Shown here: piece by piece, positions 1-9,143 of the stretch
How the letters are laid out: each line of letters begins with the position of its first letter
Position numbering within the stretch: position 1 is the first letter of the stretch
DNA from: CBDFNC01 sp965249895
GTDB lineage: Bacteria; Pseudomonadota; Gammaproteobacteria; Enterobacterales; CBDFNC01
Reading direction: 5' to 3'
Assembly (NCBI GenBank): GCA_965249895.1
Contig: CBDFNC010000004.1
Coordinates: 806,001-870,000, forward strand
DNA: 64,000 bases
Made by a program: the position numbers and the translations under genes
The notes under the pieces: model-generated
Seen by the model: only the letters and a program-made list of their open reading frames with translations
Told to the model about the DNA's origin: nothing
The model's database searches: none

Positions 1-200
1 GGACCACTATAAACAGTGTTTTAACAGCTATGAGTCTCTTTTGGAATATTGTCAAACTAAATTCTAATCTTGGGATACTAAGTTAACCCACTAGCCCATT
101 ATTTATCAACATACGGTGGGACTAGTGCAGTTTAATAACAATGTTAAGCATCAAGCTAACTGACTAAAGTCGAACAGTATCAGTTTTCGTATTACAGTTA

Positions 201-223
201 AGAGCAGGGAAAGGCCCTGCTCT
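201..223 (-). terminator. Hairpin downstream of the Lys-rich gene
   Basis: A perfect 9-bp inverted repeat (AGAGCAGGG / CCCTGCTCT, 5-nt loop) lies 19 bp past the stop of the minus-strand small gene. On the minus strand it is followed by TTAACTG rather than a real T-run, so it is only a weak intrinsic terminator candidate. Confidence 0.45.
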
Positions 224-242
224 ACTTTACTAAACTTTAACC

Positions 243-533
243 TTATTTACGTTTAGCCTTCCTCTTACCTCTTTTCTTTTTCGCTTTTCTCTTGCCTCTT
301 TTCTTTTTCGCCTTTCTCTTGGCTTTTTTCTTGTTAGCCTTCCTCTTACCTTTTTTCTTATTCGCTGCTGTCATAATAGATTCCTCTGCTAACGCGGGAA
401 CTATTATTGCTGCTTCCTCCAGTATTATGTCATCTAGCTCTACCGCACTACCTTGGTAGGTGCTAGCTTGCGCGCCCACGACTCCCATAGCTAATGCAAC
501 GGCAGTGCCTAGCGCGACCTTTTTTATGGCCAT
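243..533 (-). CDS. Exported small protein with a Lys/Arg-repeat tail
   Basis: A protein of 96 residues. I chose the ATG at 531-533 because GGAG sits 6 nt upstream; a start four codons earlier lacks this. Residues 1-23 look like a Sec signal peptide (MAIKKVALGTAVALAMGVVG, then AQA-S). A short acidic/hydrophobic stretch (VELDDIILEEAA) follows, and from about residue 57 to the end almost every residue is Lys, Arg, Ala or Gly, in repeats such as KKKRGKRKA. The DNA of the tail is itself repetitive, which suggests growth by slippage. The tail resembles histone-H1-like polycations, but the signal peptide argues for a periplasmic or secreted location. Binding to nucleic acid, LPS or other polyanions, or a toxic cationic peptide, are possible. 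I do not recognise the family. It stands alone on the minus strand. Confidence 0.7.
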   Translation of the reverse strand: MAIKKVALGTAVALAMGVVGAQASTYQGSAVELDDIILEEAAIIVPALAEESIMTAANKKKGKRKANKKKAKRKAKKKRGKRKAKKKRGKRKAKRK

Positions 534-799
534 AAGCGACTCCAATTTTCATACATCTATAGTTGTACATGGAGGCATTGATATATTTTGGTAAGATCTT
601 CTCACAGACTCCATGCCAATTACGGCTCTTTATGCACTTTAAAAGTACCTAAAGTCGAGTAGTCGCTGCATAATACAAGCCAATCTAATTTATGTATGAA
701 ATACAATAACTTAATCTGTTCTCGTTAGTAGGTGGTTCAGATAGTGTAAATTGAGCAGACACTTAGGTCATCCAATAGGAAAAGCACAGCTATTTAGGA
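534..799. other. Intergenic region, no gene seen
   Basis: AT-rich sequence upstream of the Lys-rich gene, presumably carrying its promoter. I see no coding potential or RNA gene. Confidence 0.4.
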
Positions 800-892
800 G
801 ACCGGTCAAACCTGGGTAACAGATCAAAATAGATCTGTGGGAGTCGTACCCATCTCAGGGATGAGATGTAAAGCGCATGGATGCACGTTCGG
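800..892 (+). repeat. MITE-like repeat, copy A (one end only)
   Basis: Begins with GACCGGTCAAACCTGGGTAACAG (given here in two overlapping parts: GACCGGTCAAACC and TCAAACCTGGGTAACAG). It continues with CATCTCAGGGATGAGATG and AAGCGCATGGATGCACGTTCG, both shared with the copy at 4676-4816. The opposite terminal repeat found in that copy is missing here, so this copy is truncated or is the left end of the neighbouring IS. Confidence 0.7.
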
Positions 893-2801
893 CGAAAGAG
901 ACTCTTTCAGTACAAATTAAAAACACCTAACCTCATGCCCAATGTGGTTCTATAATGTTCATGTTCTTCTGTTCCGGAACTGCATGCACTACCATTATAA
1001 ACTTCTGGCCCACTTAATATCCCTAAACAAAAGTGCCATATCGCCACCTAACACTTGATATTTTTATAATTTGTTAACTATGAGGGACTGATCAAATTCC
1101 ACCCATTTAGGGTCACAAAACCAATAGCTCCTCTCCAATTCAGCGAGTGCTGGATCAGATTAATAAATAGTCAGTTTGGCTTGCCTGTTACCAGGCTAAA
1201 ATCAGTGGCTGAGTTTACTCGGTGGGAAACCAAGTAGCGTTAACCAATCAGCCACCTTTTCTCCCGTCAAGAGTTCATGGGCTGACTGGCCTTTGTGACG
1301 TCCCCAGCGTTTTTCACGCAGGTTGTACCAGGCGCGAAATAACTCAAGAAACGGTTGGTTTACGCCCTTTCTGGCATACAGATAAGTGCGTAAGGTGGCG
1401 TTGAAGCCTTCAATGGCACTGGACGCGCGGTGACGTTTGCTGAGCAATATTTCCACTTCTTGCATCAGCTGCTCACAGCGTGTTTCATCCAACTGTGTGG
1501 TCAACAGGTGGTAGCTGCCGAGCATTTCCTGAATAAGCCGCTGTTGCTTGTGCTTCCCGGCTTTTGCCAGTTCACGTCGGCACTCGAAGAAGCGGCAGGC
1601 CAGCTCAACTGGCTGCTGAGAATAACGTGCAATACAGCCTTGCAACTTATCATGGAGCGCCTGGGTGGCCAAAGTGAGACCATCCAAGCGGTTTTCCAAG
1701 TAGGTCGCCGCCTTGTTGCATTCCTTATGTGCCGCCCTGCGCAGTAATAGGGTGGCCTGGGCCAGCTTAGTCTGAGCCATTTCGGTCGTCATTAGCTCGC
1801 CGGTCCTTCGACAAACGCAGCTGAAGGCGGCATGAAGAAGATGTAATGCCCGCTCGGCCTGCTCATACCGCTCTATAGCCTTATCGCATTGATTATCCGC
1901 ACGTAACCATTGACCGAATGTATCATGCGGGTCTTCTGCTATGGCGGGGCTGATGGCCTGGTACGCCTTTTCTTCCTGGGCAATGTAATAGTAAGCACGT
2001 TGCTCAACCCTGCGCACCGCCTTGGCAGCGATATACAGGGCATGAAAAATATCATCACGTTGCTGTGCCTGTTCGAAAACCGTTGTGACACCTGCGGCTA
2101 TCCCCTTGGCGCCGTCTTTGATGATGTGTTTTGGCACCATCCCCTGCGCAGCAGCCTGTTGGAGTACTCTGGCCCAGGTTTTAGCATCACGCTGTAGCTC
2201 GTGAGACAGGCAGAACAGGTAGCCGGTATCCAGGTCAACACCCGCCAGCACAGGGTCGCCCTGGCTGAACATCTCATCCACCGCACCGCTCTGGATGGCT
2301 GATAATGGCACCGTTCGGTTGAAGTCAGCGGCATTTTTTTGCGCCTCGGCAATAACCCCTTGTATATAGCCATAGCTGACTTTACAGCCGGGATACAGCA
2401 GAGGTATAAGCGCTTCAATACTGCGAATGGAATTGGGGGCAGTGATGGTTAACGCGACAATACTGCGGCGCAGGTGTGGCACATCCACATCAAGCGTCGC
2501 GATACAATCCGGCTCACTTTGCGTTTTGACGAGGGCGTCGAAGGCAGCCCGGGCAGCCCCGCGGGCGGTGTAGACAGCCTTGCGGGATATCTTGAATTCG
2601 TCAGATAAGGCGGTGACATCACCATGGGCTTGTAAAATGCAGCTCTTTGCGAGAAGATCGAGTTTATCTGAGGAGCTAAGTGGTGTTCGGTTTAGTATCG
2701 GCATTTTGTTGTTCTTGATAGTGTTTTTCGCGAAATAATTATCTCAAACAACTGCGCTTATTTCCTCAGATTTCTCCTCTCATTTGTTACCCAAGTTTGA
2801 T
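806..2801 (-). mobile_element. Possible IS element around the orphan transposase
   Basis: The sequence TCAAACCTGGGTAACAG at 806-822 is matched in inverted orientation by TGTTACCCAAGTTTGA at 2785-2800, just upstream of the transposase start. This would give an element of about 2.0 kb whose ends resemble those of the MITE-like repeats, the usual relation of a MITE to its parent IS. The long non-coding left part (about 400 bp) is unusual, and no target duplication was identified. The boundaries are an inference. Confidence 0.35.
1202..2704 (-). CDS. DDE-type transposase, family not assigned
   Basis: A protein of 500 residues. The N-terminal part (about 10-55) reads like a helix-turn-helix (DKLDLLAKSCIL ... 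LSDEFKISRKAVYTARGAAR). The middle holds candidate DDE residues: Asp in GAVDEMFSQG and Asp in IIKDGAKGIA. A charged helical insertion follows, and a late Glu lies in SSAIEGFNATLRTYLYARKG, a typical position for the last catalytic acid. The frame is intact over full length. I do not recognise the IS family with certainty. No other gene belongs to the unit. Terminal repeats are suggested at 806-822 and 2785-2800. Confidence 0.7.
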   Translation of the reverse strand: MPILNRTPLSSSDKLDLLAKSCILQAHGDVTALSDEFKISRKAVYTARGAARAAFDALVKTQSEPDCIATLDVDVPHLRRSIVALTITAPNSIRSIEALIPLLYPGCKVSYGYIQGVIAEAQKNAADFNRTVPLSAIQSGAVDEMFSQGDPVLAGVDLDTGYLFCLSHELQRDAKTWARVLQQAAAQGMVPKHIIKDGAKGIAAGVTTVFEQAQQRDDIFHALYIAAKAVRRVEQRAYYYIAQEEKAYQAISPAIAEDPHDTFGQWLRADNQCDKAIERYEQAERALHLLHAAFSCVCRRTGELMTTEMAQTKLAQATLLLRRAAHKECNKAATYLENRLDGLTLATQALHDKLQGCIARYSQQPVELACRFFECRRELAKAGKHKQQRLIQEMLGSYHLLTTQLDETRCEQLMQEVEILLSKRHRASSAIEGFNATLRTYLYARKGVNQPFLELFRAWYNLREKRWGRHKGQSAHELLTGEKVADWLTLLGFPPSKLSH

Positions 2802-3104
2802 GGGTTCCAACTATGATTTTTGGTTCACCCAAAATCCATGCCACGGACACACGGAGAGTAATTTTTTGTATCCCCCATCGATATAGGATAAATTTGTAAC
2901 CGTTAATTTTTTCGAAGCCGATAGCTTACAGATTAGTCTTGTCTTAATCCGTTCATGTTAGAAATCAAGATTAATAGGGTTCCATGGAACGACATACCTG
3001 TATTTTACCCAGTTTCTCTTTGGCTCACTTAACAATATTACCTGAGCATCATGAATATATAGATCTTATGCCCCTTTAAACCAACTGAAACAAGGTGATT
3101 TGTG

Positions 3105-4622
3105 ATGAGAAATTTAATTGTTTGCTGCGATGGTACTTGGAACTCCGCTAATCATGAGGACGATAACGTACCAGCACCAACTAACGTTCGAAAATTGTTT
3201 GAAGCCATCGACCTTGATACTTCTAGCCCTTCACAGCTAAGCCGGTATCAGTCTGGCGTTGGGACAGGTGGATTAGTAGACAAAGTACTAGGGGGCATTG
3301 TTGGCTATGGCTTGAGTGAAGATATTAGGGATTGTTACCAATGGCTATCGGACAAGTTTCAGCCAGGTGACAATATATACCTTTTTGGGTTTAGTCGAGG
3401 AGCATTCACTGCCCGTAGCCTGGCAGGCCTTATTGGAAAGTACGGCTTGGTCAACTTTGATAGCGGAAACATCGATTCCAGAGATTCTGTCGTCAAACAT
3501 ATTTATCGTGACGGGTATAGGAATGGCAAGTCATTAGAGAAGCTTAAGATCGATTTTCATCCAGGTTCGAACAAAATTAAATTTATTGGTGCTTGGGATA
3601 CAGTCGGGGCATTAGGTATTCCAAACGATAAATCGTTACTCAACATATTTGACAACCCACAAAAATATCAATTTCACGATGTGAAACTGGGTGATCACGT
3701 AACCAATGCTCGCCATGCTTTGGCCCTGAATGAAAAACGCGGAAGCTTTACTCCAACACTTTGGCAACCTGACCGTAATGATGGAAGTGTTAAGCAGATA
3801 TGGTTTCCAGGCGTACACCGTGATGTTGGAGGTGGTTACAAAGAGCATGGCCTTTCCGATGGGTCCCTTAAATGGATGCTTACAGAGGCCTGTGCCGTCG
3901 ACTCAGCCCAAAACGGGCTCAAGTTTAATCCTATAATGCTTGATCAGATCGAGCCTAACTCAAAAGGTCTTGAACATGATTCTTATACAGGTTTAATGAA
4001 AGCCCTAGTAAGCGCTCCAAGATCCATTCCTAATCTTGATGAGCCCCTCGCGCCTCTCCACCAGTCGGTATTGGACAGGCGTAGAAACCCACCCTTAAAT
4101 CAAGGCAACTATTTGCTAAAACGTAGTTTTGTAAATGGTGAAACTTGCCTCGATATTTATGCAAAACATCCTTGGTACTGGACAGGTATCTATCTTGAGA
4201 AAGGCAAAAAATACTCATTTTCGGCAACTGGAGAATGGATGGACGCCTCTATTACGTCTTCACCACAGGGAATGGATGACGGAAAATTTCATAAAGGGGA
4301 AATTGTACAATTAGCCGGAACAGTAATTGGCTGGTTTGAAAAAGGTTGGAAAAAACTGTTCAAAAATGAACAGGCTGATTTTTTTGGTACAAAACGCGTT
4401 GAGCATGCCGATTGGTTTTGCCTAATGGGAGCGATTGCCAATGGCGGAAATCCCTCTCGAGATGGTACACACGAAACCCTTGAGCAGTTTGAAATAGGAA
4501 GTCAGACAGTTATTGAAGTCAAACAACCCGGTTACTTATACTGCTTCGCTAATGATGCCTGGGGTTTTTACCATAATAACCGTGGCTACGTGACGCTAAG
4601 AGTCAAGGAAGTTGTCAGCTAG
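3105..4622 (+). CDS. DUF2235 alpha/beta-hydrolase (Tle1-like lipase family)
   Basis: A protein of 505 residues of the DUF2235 family, which includes the Tle1 phospholipase effectors of type VI secretion. The N-terminus has the family signature MRNLIVCCDGTWN. The nucleophile elbow is GFSRGAFTAR with Ser97 (G-x-S-x-G), and the conserved GVHRDVGGGY supplies the likely catalytic acid. The C-terminal third (from about 340) is not part of the hydrolase core and carries W/Y/G-rich segments. ATG 3105 and GTG 3102 are both possible starts behind AAGGTG; I took the ATG. No immunity-like gene, VgrG or PAAR gene lies next to it, so an effector role is not supported by context; it may be an intracellular esterase. 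A MITE-like repeat follows 54 bp downstream. Confidence 0.82.
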   Translation: MRNLIVCCDGTWNSANHEDDNVPAPTNVRKLFEAIDLDTSSPSQLSRYQSGVGTGGLVDKVLGGIVGYGLSEDIRDCYQWLSDKFQPGDNIYLFGFSRGAFTARSLAGLIGKYGLVNFDSGNIDSRDSVVKHIYRDGYRNGKSLEKLKIDFHPGSNKIKFIGAWDTVGALGIPNDKSLLNIFDNPQKYQFHDVKLGDHVTNARHALALNEKRGSFTPTLWQPDRNDGSVKQIWFPGVHRDVGGGYKEHGLSDGSLKWMLTEACAVDSAQNGLKFNPIMLDQIEPNSKGLEHDSYTGLMKALVSAPRSIPNLDEPLAPLHQSVLDRRRNPPLNQGNYLLKRSFVNGETCLDIYAKHPWYWTGIYLEKGKKYSFSATGEWMDASITSSPQGMDDGKFHKGEIVQLAGTVIGWFEKGWKKLFKNEQADFFGTKRVEHADWFCLMGAIANGGNPSRDGTHETLEQFEIGSQTVIEVKQPGYLYCFANDAWGFYHNNRGYVTLRVKEVVS

Positions 4623-4675
4623 CACCCAGTCCCGCTAATTGTAAAGGTTCAAAGCTAGTCTGAACCCGGTACCTA

Positions 4676-4816
4676 TCAAACCTGGGTAACAGTTCCAGCA
4701 GGATTGGTAGCCGAATCCATCTCAGGGATGAGATGTTAAGCGCATGGATGCACGTTCGCCGAACAAGTTCGACTCCTACAGATCTCTCAGGATCTGTTAC
4801 CCAGATCTGACCGGTC
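4676..4816. repeat. MITE-like repeat, copy B (complete)
   Basis: About 140 bp, non-coding, bounded by inverted repeats TCAAACCTGGGTAACAG (4676-4692) and CTGTTACCCAGATCTGA (4794-4810). Inside are CATCTCAGGGATGAGATG, GCGCATGGATGCACGTTCG and a segment (GAACAAGTTCGACTCCTACAG) shared with the copy at 36.0 kb. Shape and size fit a miniature inverted-repeat element. Confidence 0.7.
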
Positions 4817-4977
4817 CCATAAGTTAACACCAGGTCTTAGCTTGACCCAGCAGGATAAACCACCGTATTTTGTACTTACATCACATTTTTCGGCAAACAA
4901 TATATATTTGTGAATTTAACTATATGAAAATGTCAGCATTGTTTTAACCACATTGCTTTTTCAGATAGGAACATAAA

Positions 4978-5115
4978 ATGAACGTGTGCCTCAAATCGCA
5001 ATCCACTTCGTTGCTAACCCTGTTGGCTTGGTATAACGTTGACCACAAGCTTTCCTTTCTCCTTTCTCCTTTCTCCTTTCTTCAGAATAGTTTCCCTCAG
5101 CACCGTCAGTGCTAA
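4978..5115 (+). CDS. tnaC: TnaC-type leader peptide 1 (altered C-terminus)
   Basis: A 45-residue leader behind ATAGGAACATAAA. It contains WYNVDHKLSF, matching the TnaC core W-(F/Y)-N-x-D; in E. coli TnaC Trp12, Asp16 and Pro24 are required for tryptophan-induced ribosome arrest. Here the Trp-Asp spacing is kept (W18, D22), but the first Pro lies nine residues after Asp instead of eight, and the peptide runs on for 14 more codons (SPFSFLQNSFPQHRQC). The change coincides with four tandem copies of CCTTTCT at 5054-5081. Canonical arrest at Pro-stop therefore looks lost or altered. It lies 140 bp upstream of a second leader. Confidence 0.72.
   Translation: MNVCLKSQSTSLLTLLAWYNVDHKLSFLLSPFSFLQNSFPQHRQC
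5054..5081 (+). repeat. 7-bp tandem repeat (CCTTTCT)x4 inside leader 1
   Basis: Four exact tandem copies of CCTTTCT within the coding part of leader peptide 1. Each gain or loss of one unit shifts the frame, so the C-terminus of the leader could vary between cells. Confidence 0.9.
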
Positions 5116-5254
5116 GTTCAAAATGCCCAATATTTCTCAATGAGTAATTTTTGGTGTAGCTAGGATTTGATTTGCGAAAGCGAAGGTGTACTTACACATT
5201 AAATCTAAGCAACCGACTATTATACGTTAACTCTTACTTTTTGTAGGAACAGTA

Positions 5255-5341
5255 ATGAATATCTACTTAAAATGGCATCACCCATTACTAAAACAGTGGT
5301 ACAACCAAGACCATAAGATATCCTTCCTCTCTCCGTTCTAA
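5255..5341 (+). CDS. tnaC: TnaC-type leader peptide 2 (canonical)
   Basis: A 28-residue leader starting at the ATG behind GTAGGAACAGTA, nearly the same translation start region as leader 1. The sequence KQWYNQDHKISFLSPF ends one residue after Pro. Trp15-Asp19 (four apart) and Asp19-Pro27 (eight apart) reproduce the E. coli TnaC Trp12/Asp16/Pro24 spacing exactly. TnaC senses free tryptophan in the exit tunnel and stalls, preventing Rho-dependent termination before tnaA. A TTCGCCCTTAAATAA stretch about 90 bp downstream, before tnaA, is in the place where boxA/rut sequences lie in E. coli. This is the likely functional leader of the locus. Confidence 0.85.
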   Translation: MNIYLKWHHPLLKQWYNQDHKISFLSPF

Positions 5342-5538
5342 TAAAAAAGATGTGATTTCGCATCCACTAATTTAACTAAAAGTACAACTTTAACTATTCG
5401 TTATTTATTTAACGTGGCTTTGTTCGCCCTTAAATAATTACACCCTCTATAAATAGACGAGTTGTATGCATTCGGCTGTAGAAAACCAACATTTTTCATT
5501 GGTGAAATGAAACACCAAGTATAAGTTAAGGCATTATT

Positions 5539-7007
5539 ATGGAACACTTTAAACACTTACCTGAACCATTCCGTATCCGTGTTATTGAACCGGTAAAACG
5601 TACAACTCGTGAATATCGTGACGAAGCTATTTTAAAATCAGGCATGAACCCGTTCCTGTTAGACAGTGAAGACGTATTTATTGACCTTCTTACCGACAGT
5701 GGCACAGGGGCAATTACGCAAGAGATGCAGGCAGCTATGCTACGAGGCGACGAAGCGTACAGCGGAAGCCGCAGCTACTACGCGCTTGCAAACGCGGTGA
5801 AAGATATTTTTGGATATGAATTAACCATACCGACTCACCAGGGTCGTGGCGCCGAACAAATCTATATTCCCGTGCTTATCAAGAAACGTGAAGCAGAGAA
5901 GGGTCTGGACCGTAGTAGGATGGTGGCACTGTCTAACTACTTCTTTGATACGACTCAAGGCCACACGCAAGTAAACTGCTGTGTGGCGAAAAACGTGTAT
6001 ATAGAGGAAGCATTTGATACTGCAGTCAACGCAGACTTCAAGGGTAACTTTGACCTGGTCAAGCTAGAAGAAGCAATCCTTGAGGTTTTCCCGCAGCGGG
6101 TCCAGCAAATGTGCCTTACATTGTGAGTACAATTACCTGTAACTCTGCAGGTGGTCAGCCTGTCTCTATCGCTAACCTAAAAGCTGTGTATGAAATTGCA
6201 CAAAAATATGACATTCCAGTGATTATGGACTCTGCTCGGTATGCTGAAAACGCCTACTTTATTCAACTACGTGAGTCTGCTTACCAAGACTGGACTGTCG
6301 AAGAGATCACACGCGAAAGCTATAAATATGCGGATTGCCTAGCGATGTCTGCTAAGAAAGACGCCATGGTACAGATGGGTGGTCTACTTTGCTTCAAAGA
6401 TGAATCCATGATGGATGTGTACACCGAATGTCGAACTTTGTGCGTAATTCAGGAAGGCTTCCCAACCTACGGTGGTCTGGAAGGCGGAGCGATGGAGCGT
6501 CTTGCCGTTGGCCTCTATGATGGTATGCGTCAGGATTGGCTGGCATACCGCATCGGTCAAGTTCAATACCTTGTGGACGGCCTAGAAGCTATCGGTATCG
6601 TATGTCAGCAAGCGGGTGGCCACGCAGCGTTCATTGACGCTGGTAAGCTGCTGCCACATATACCTACCGAGCAGTTCCCAGCTCATGCTCTCGCTTGCGA
6701 ACTCTATAAAGTTGCTGGCATCCGAGCCGTTGAAATCGGCTCGCTATTGCTGGGTCGCGATCCCGCCACAGGCAAACAACACCCTTGCCCGGCTGAGCTA
6801 CTGCGCCTGACCATCCCACGTGCAACTTACACGCAAACGCACATGGATTTCATTATCGAAGCGTTCCAGGAAGTGAAAAAAAATGCAGCGAATGTGAAAG
6901 GCCTTGATTTTACCTATGAGCCAGGGGTGCTTCGTCACTTTACTGCTCGACTCAAAGAAGTTGTGCCCGCGAAGCAAAAATCAAAAATACTAGAAGAAGC
7001 TTATTAA
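5539..7007 (+). pseudogene. tnaA: Tryptophanase, broken by a frameshift
   Basis: Tryptophanase is a PLP enzyme that cleaves L-tryptophan to indole, pyruvate and ammonia. The two halves together cover the whole protein, from MEHFKHLPEPFRIRVIEPVK to the C-terminal VLRHFTARLKEV. The PLP-lysine region YADCLAMSAKKDAM is present in the second half. Reading frame changes near 6085-6105: frame 1 ends with EVFPQRVQQMCLTL-stop at 6126, while the second frame picks up the conserved NVPYIVSTIT at about 6110. The junction is most simply explained by about 11 extra bases (TTCCCGCAGCG) after the Glu-Val codons. No tnaB permease follows. Either a real null allele or an assembly error; the leader region upstream looks functional, so the loss would be recent. 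Confidence 0.85.
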
Positions 7008-7016
7008 CAATAAATG

Positions 7017-7044
7017 AGCGTAACCCCACGGGGTTGCGTACGCT
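7017..7044 (+). terminator. Hairpin after tnaA
   Basis: AGCGTA (7017-7022) pairs with TACGCT (7039-7044) around an inner ACCCC/GGGGT pair, ten bases after the tnaA stop. The following TTATCTGATCTCTTTTG is only moderately T-rich. Confidence 0.5.
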
Positions 7045-7146
7045 TATCTGATCTCTTTTGGTTGAGAGTATTTAATATTACCTCCTTGCTCGACTACAAA
7101 TCAGTAAGCGGTCATCCTAAGACGTTCTAGCGCCTTTAATCAACAA

Positions 7147-7402
7147 CCACCGGCAAAGCCGGGGGGTATGATGAAAGCCTCTGGAAGAGGCTAAAAAAAT
7201 AAATAAAACGAACCCTCTCTCTTATAAGCCGCTGGATTACCAGTCGAGCTGGTAATGACGGTGATCGCGTTATTACCTGAGAAAAAACGTCATTCCCTCG
7301 CACGAGGGAATCCAGCGGCCTTAACCTATCGTACTTGGTCCAACTTATACGCCTGAACGGCATAGCCTAGTCGAATCACACCGCCAGAGGCGGTGGTTTA
7401 CC
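7147..7402. repeat. Cluster of REP-like palindromes
   Basis: Several nested inverted repeats lie in 250 non-coding bases: ACCACCGGCAAAGCCGGGGG, GCCTCTGGAAGAGGC, a 90-bp inverted pair at 7229-7318 whose ends are CCGCTGGATT and AATCCAGCGG with GGTAATGACGG / CGTCATTCCC inside, and CACCGCCAGAGGCGGTG. The CGCTGGATTCCC...GGGAATGACG type is a common bacterial REP-like repeat. It separates the tna locus from the next gene group. Confidence 0.7.
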
Positions 7403-7504
7403 AAGGTTTAATTATTAACTATTGACTATTAAGTTAATAGCGATCTATTGTCATTAGTTCTCTCTCTTCATCGAAGAGCCCATTAAAAGTGATAGTCGAG
7501 GAAA

Positions 7505-9040
7505 ATGAGTATGCGTAAATACGAAACAGAAATCGAAGTTGATGTCATTGTTGTTGGGTATGGGGCCGCAGGAGGCACCGCAGCATTGACAGCTGCCCGT
7601 CATAACGCGGAAACATTAGTGATAGAAAAAGCTCAGAAGCCAGGCGGCAACTCTTATGTCTCTTCAGCCATGATGATATACCCACAAGATTTTGCCCAAA
7701 AGCAGCAATTTGTTGAGTATTTACATGACATAACGCTAGACACAACGCCAAAAGAACTAGTCCAGGCATTTGTCGATGGCCTGGAAAAAAATCCAGCTTG
7801 GTTCGAGGAGATTGGCGGAACATTGGAAGTCTACGATTATAAACGTGTCGATCCGACCATTTCCTATTGGATCCCAGATAAAACGTTCTCTCAACTACCA
7901 TCAGCAAAAGGACTGAAACTAGAGCTGCGTCGTGTCGCGCCTTCCGATATTGCTCCGGAGCCGACAGGAGGCGCGAGAGCCTGGGGATTGATCAACCGCG
8001 CAATAGCAGCGCAAGACAATATTCAGGTATGGACGGATACGCCGGTCCAGGAAATTGTTAAAAATAACTTTGGTCAGGTGATCGGCGTCCTGGTAAAGCG
8101 CGATAATCAAACCGTTTTTTGTAAAGCTAAAAAGGCCGTTATCATGACCTGCGGCGGTTTTGAATACGATGCAGAACTAAAAAGACAGTACTTACGTCCA
8201 CCTACCATTCAGGCGTCCGGGGCACCTTCTAATACTGGCGATGGGATCCGTATGATCCAAACAGCCGGTGCAGATCTATGGCACATGGATGCCGAAGCCA
8301 GTGCCATCGGTCTGAAACCGGATGGCTGGGATGCAGGTTTTGTACTTACAGTTAGAAACCCAGGCTTTATCTACCTGGATTCATTAGGCGATCGTTTTTG
8401 CAACGAAGCCCGCTTAGAAGCACATAACGCAGGCGCCAAGTTTGGCGAATTTGATCTGCTCAATTATCAATTCAGTCGCATGCCATCGTTTTTGATCATG
8501 GATAAAGAAAACGCAACTGGTAAGCCTTTGGCGATGGACATATTTTCATACAATATTGTTGTCGAAGGTTATAAATGGTCTAAGAACAACCAGGTAGAAA
8601 TTGATAAAGGCTGGATAAAAAAAGCGGATACCATCGCGCAGCTGGCAGAAATGACGGGGATTGAAGAAACGGCCTTGCTCAATACGCTCACTAAATACAA
8701 TGCTGATTGTCGCAAAGGTGTCGATACCGAGCAAGGACGCCCTGTAGAAACCTTAAAACCAATTAAGGCGCCTTATTACCTTATTGATATTGTCCCGCTG
8801 ATGTATAACACCCAAGGTGGCCCAAGACGAGATATTCATTCCCGTGTATTAGCTCCGAGCGGTGAGCCTATATCTAATCTATATGCTGCCGGAGAGTTCG
8901 GGTCTATTTGGGGATTCCGCTACCAAACATCGACAAACTTTTCGGAAACAGTGGTATTTGGTCGCCTAGCCGGCGAGCACGCTGCCAAGATGCCAGATAT
9001 CGAAACATTTGACTCCATTCAATTGGATGGCCCGGATTAA
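7505..9040 (+). CDS. FAD-dependent oxidoreductase, fumarate reductase/KstD type
   Basis: A protein of 511 residues. The N-terminal Rossmann motif VIVVGYGAAGGTAAL, followed by EKAQKPGGNS, binds FAD. The C-terminal second FAD region reads NLYAAGEFGSIWGFRYQTSTNFSETVVFGRLAGEHAA. The family holds soluble fumarate reductases, tricarballylate dehydrogenase and 3-ketosteroid dehydrogenases, which add or remove hydrogen across an activated C=C bond. No signal peptide or heme motif is visible, so this is a cytoplasmic flavoprotein. A strong GAGG lies just before the ATG. It is the first of four same-strand genes, and the second encodes a racemase-fold protein. Substrate unknown. Confidence 0.8.
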   Translation: MSMRKYETEIEVDVIVVGYGAAGGTAALTAARHNAETLVIEKAQKPGGNSYVSSAMMIYPQDFAQKQQFVEYLHDITLDTTPKELVQAFVDGLEKNPAWFEEIGGTLEVYDYKRVDPTISYWIPDKTFSQLPSAKGLKLELRRVAPSDIAPEPTGGARAWGLINRAIAAQDNIQVWTDTPVQEIVKNNFGQVIGVLVKRDNQTVFCKAKKAVIMTCGGFEYDAELKRQYLRPPTIQASGAPSNTGDGIRMIQTAGADLWHMDAEASAIGLKPDGWDAGFVLTVRNPGFIYLDSLGDRFCNEARLEAHNAGAKFGEFDLLNYQFSRMPSFLIMDKENATGKPLAMDIFSYNIVVEGYKWSKNNQVEIDKGWIKKADTIAQLAEMTGIEETALLNTLTKYNADCRKGVDTEQGRPVETLKPIKAPYYLIDIVPLMYNTQGGPRRDIHSRVLAPSGEPISNLYAAGEFGSIWGFRYQTSTNFSETVVFGRLAGEHAAKMPDIETFDSIQLDGPD

Positions 9041-9143
9041 ACTCACTTATATAGACAAACCCATAGTTAGGCGAACGGCAATATACGCCCGGAACAGTCG
9101 TATATTGCCGTCTTCTCGTCATCTATTTTACAAGGAATTGAAT

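Noticed and set aside
3105..4622. DUF2235 protein as a type VI secretion effector
   Set aside because: No VgrG, PAAR, adaptor or immunity gene is adjacent, so only the family assignment is kept.
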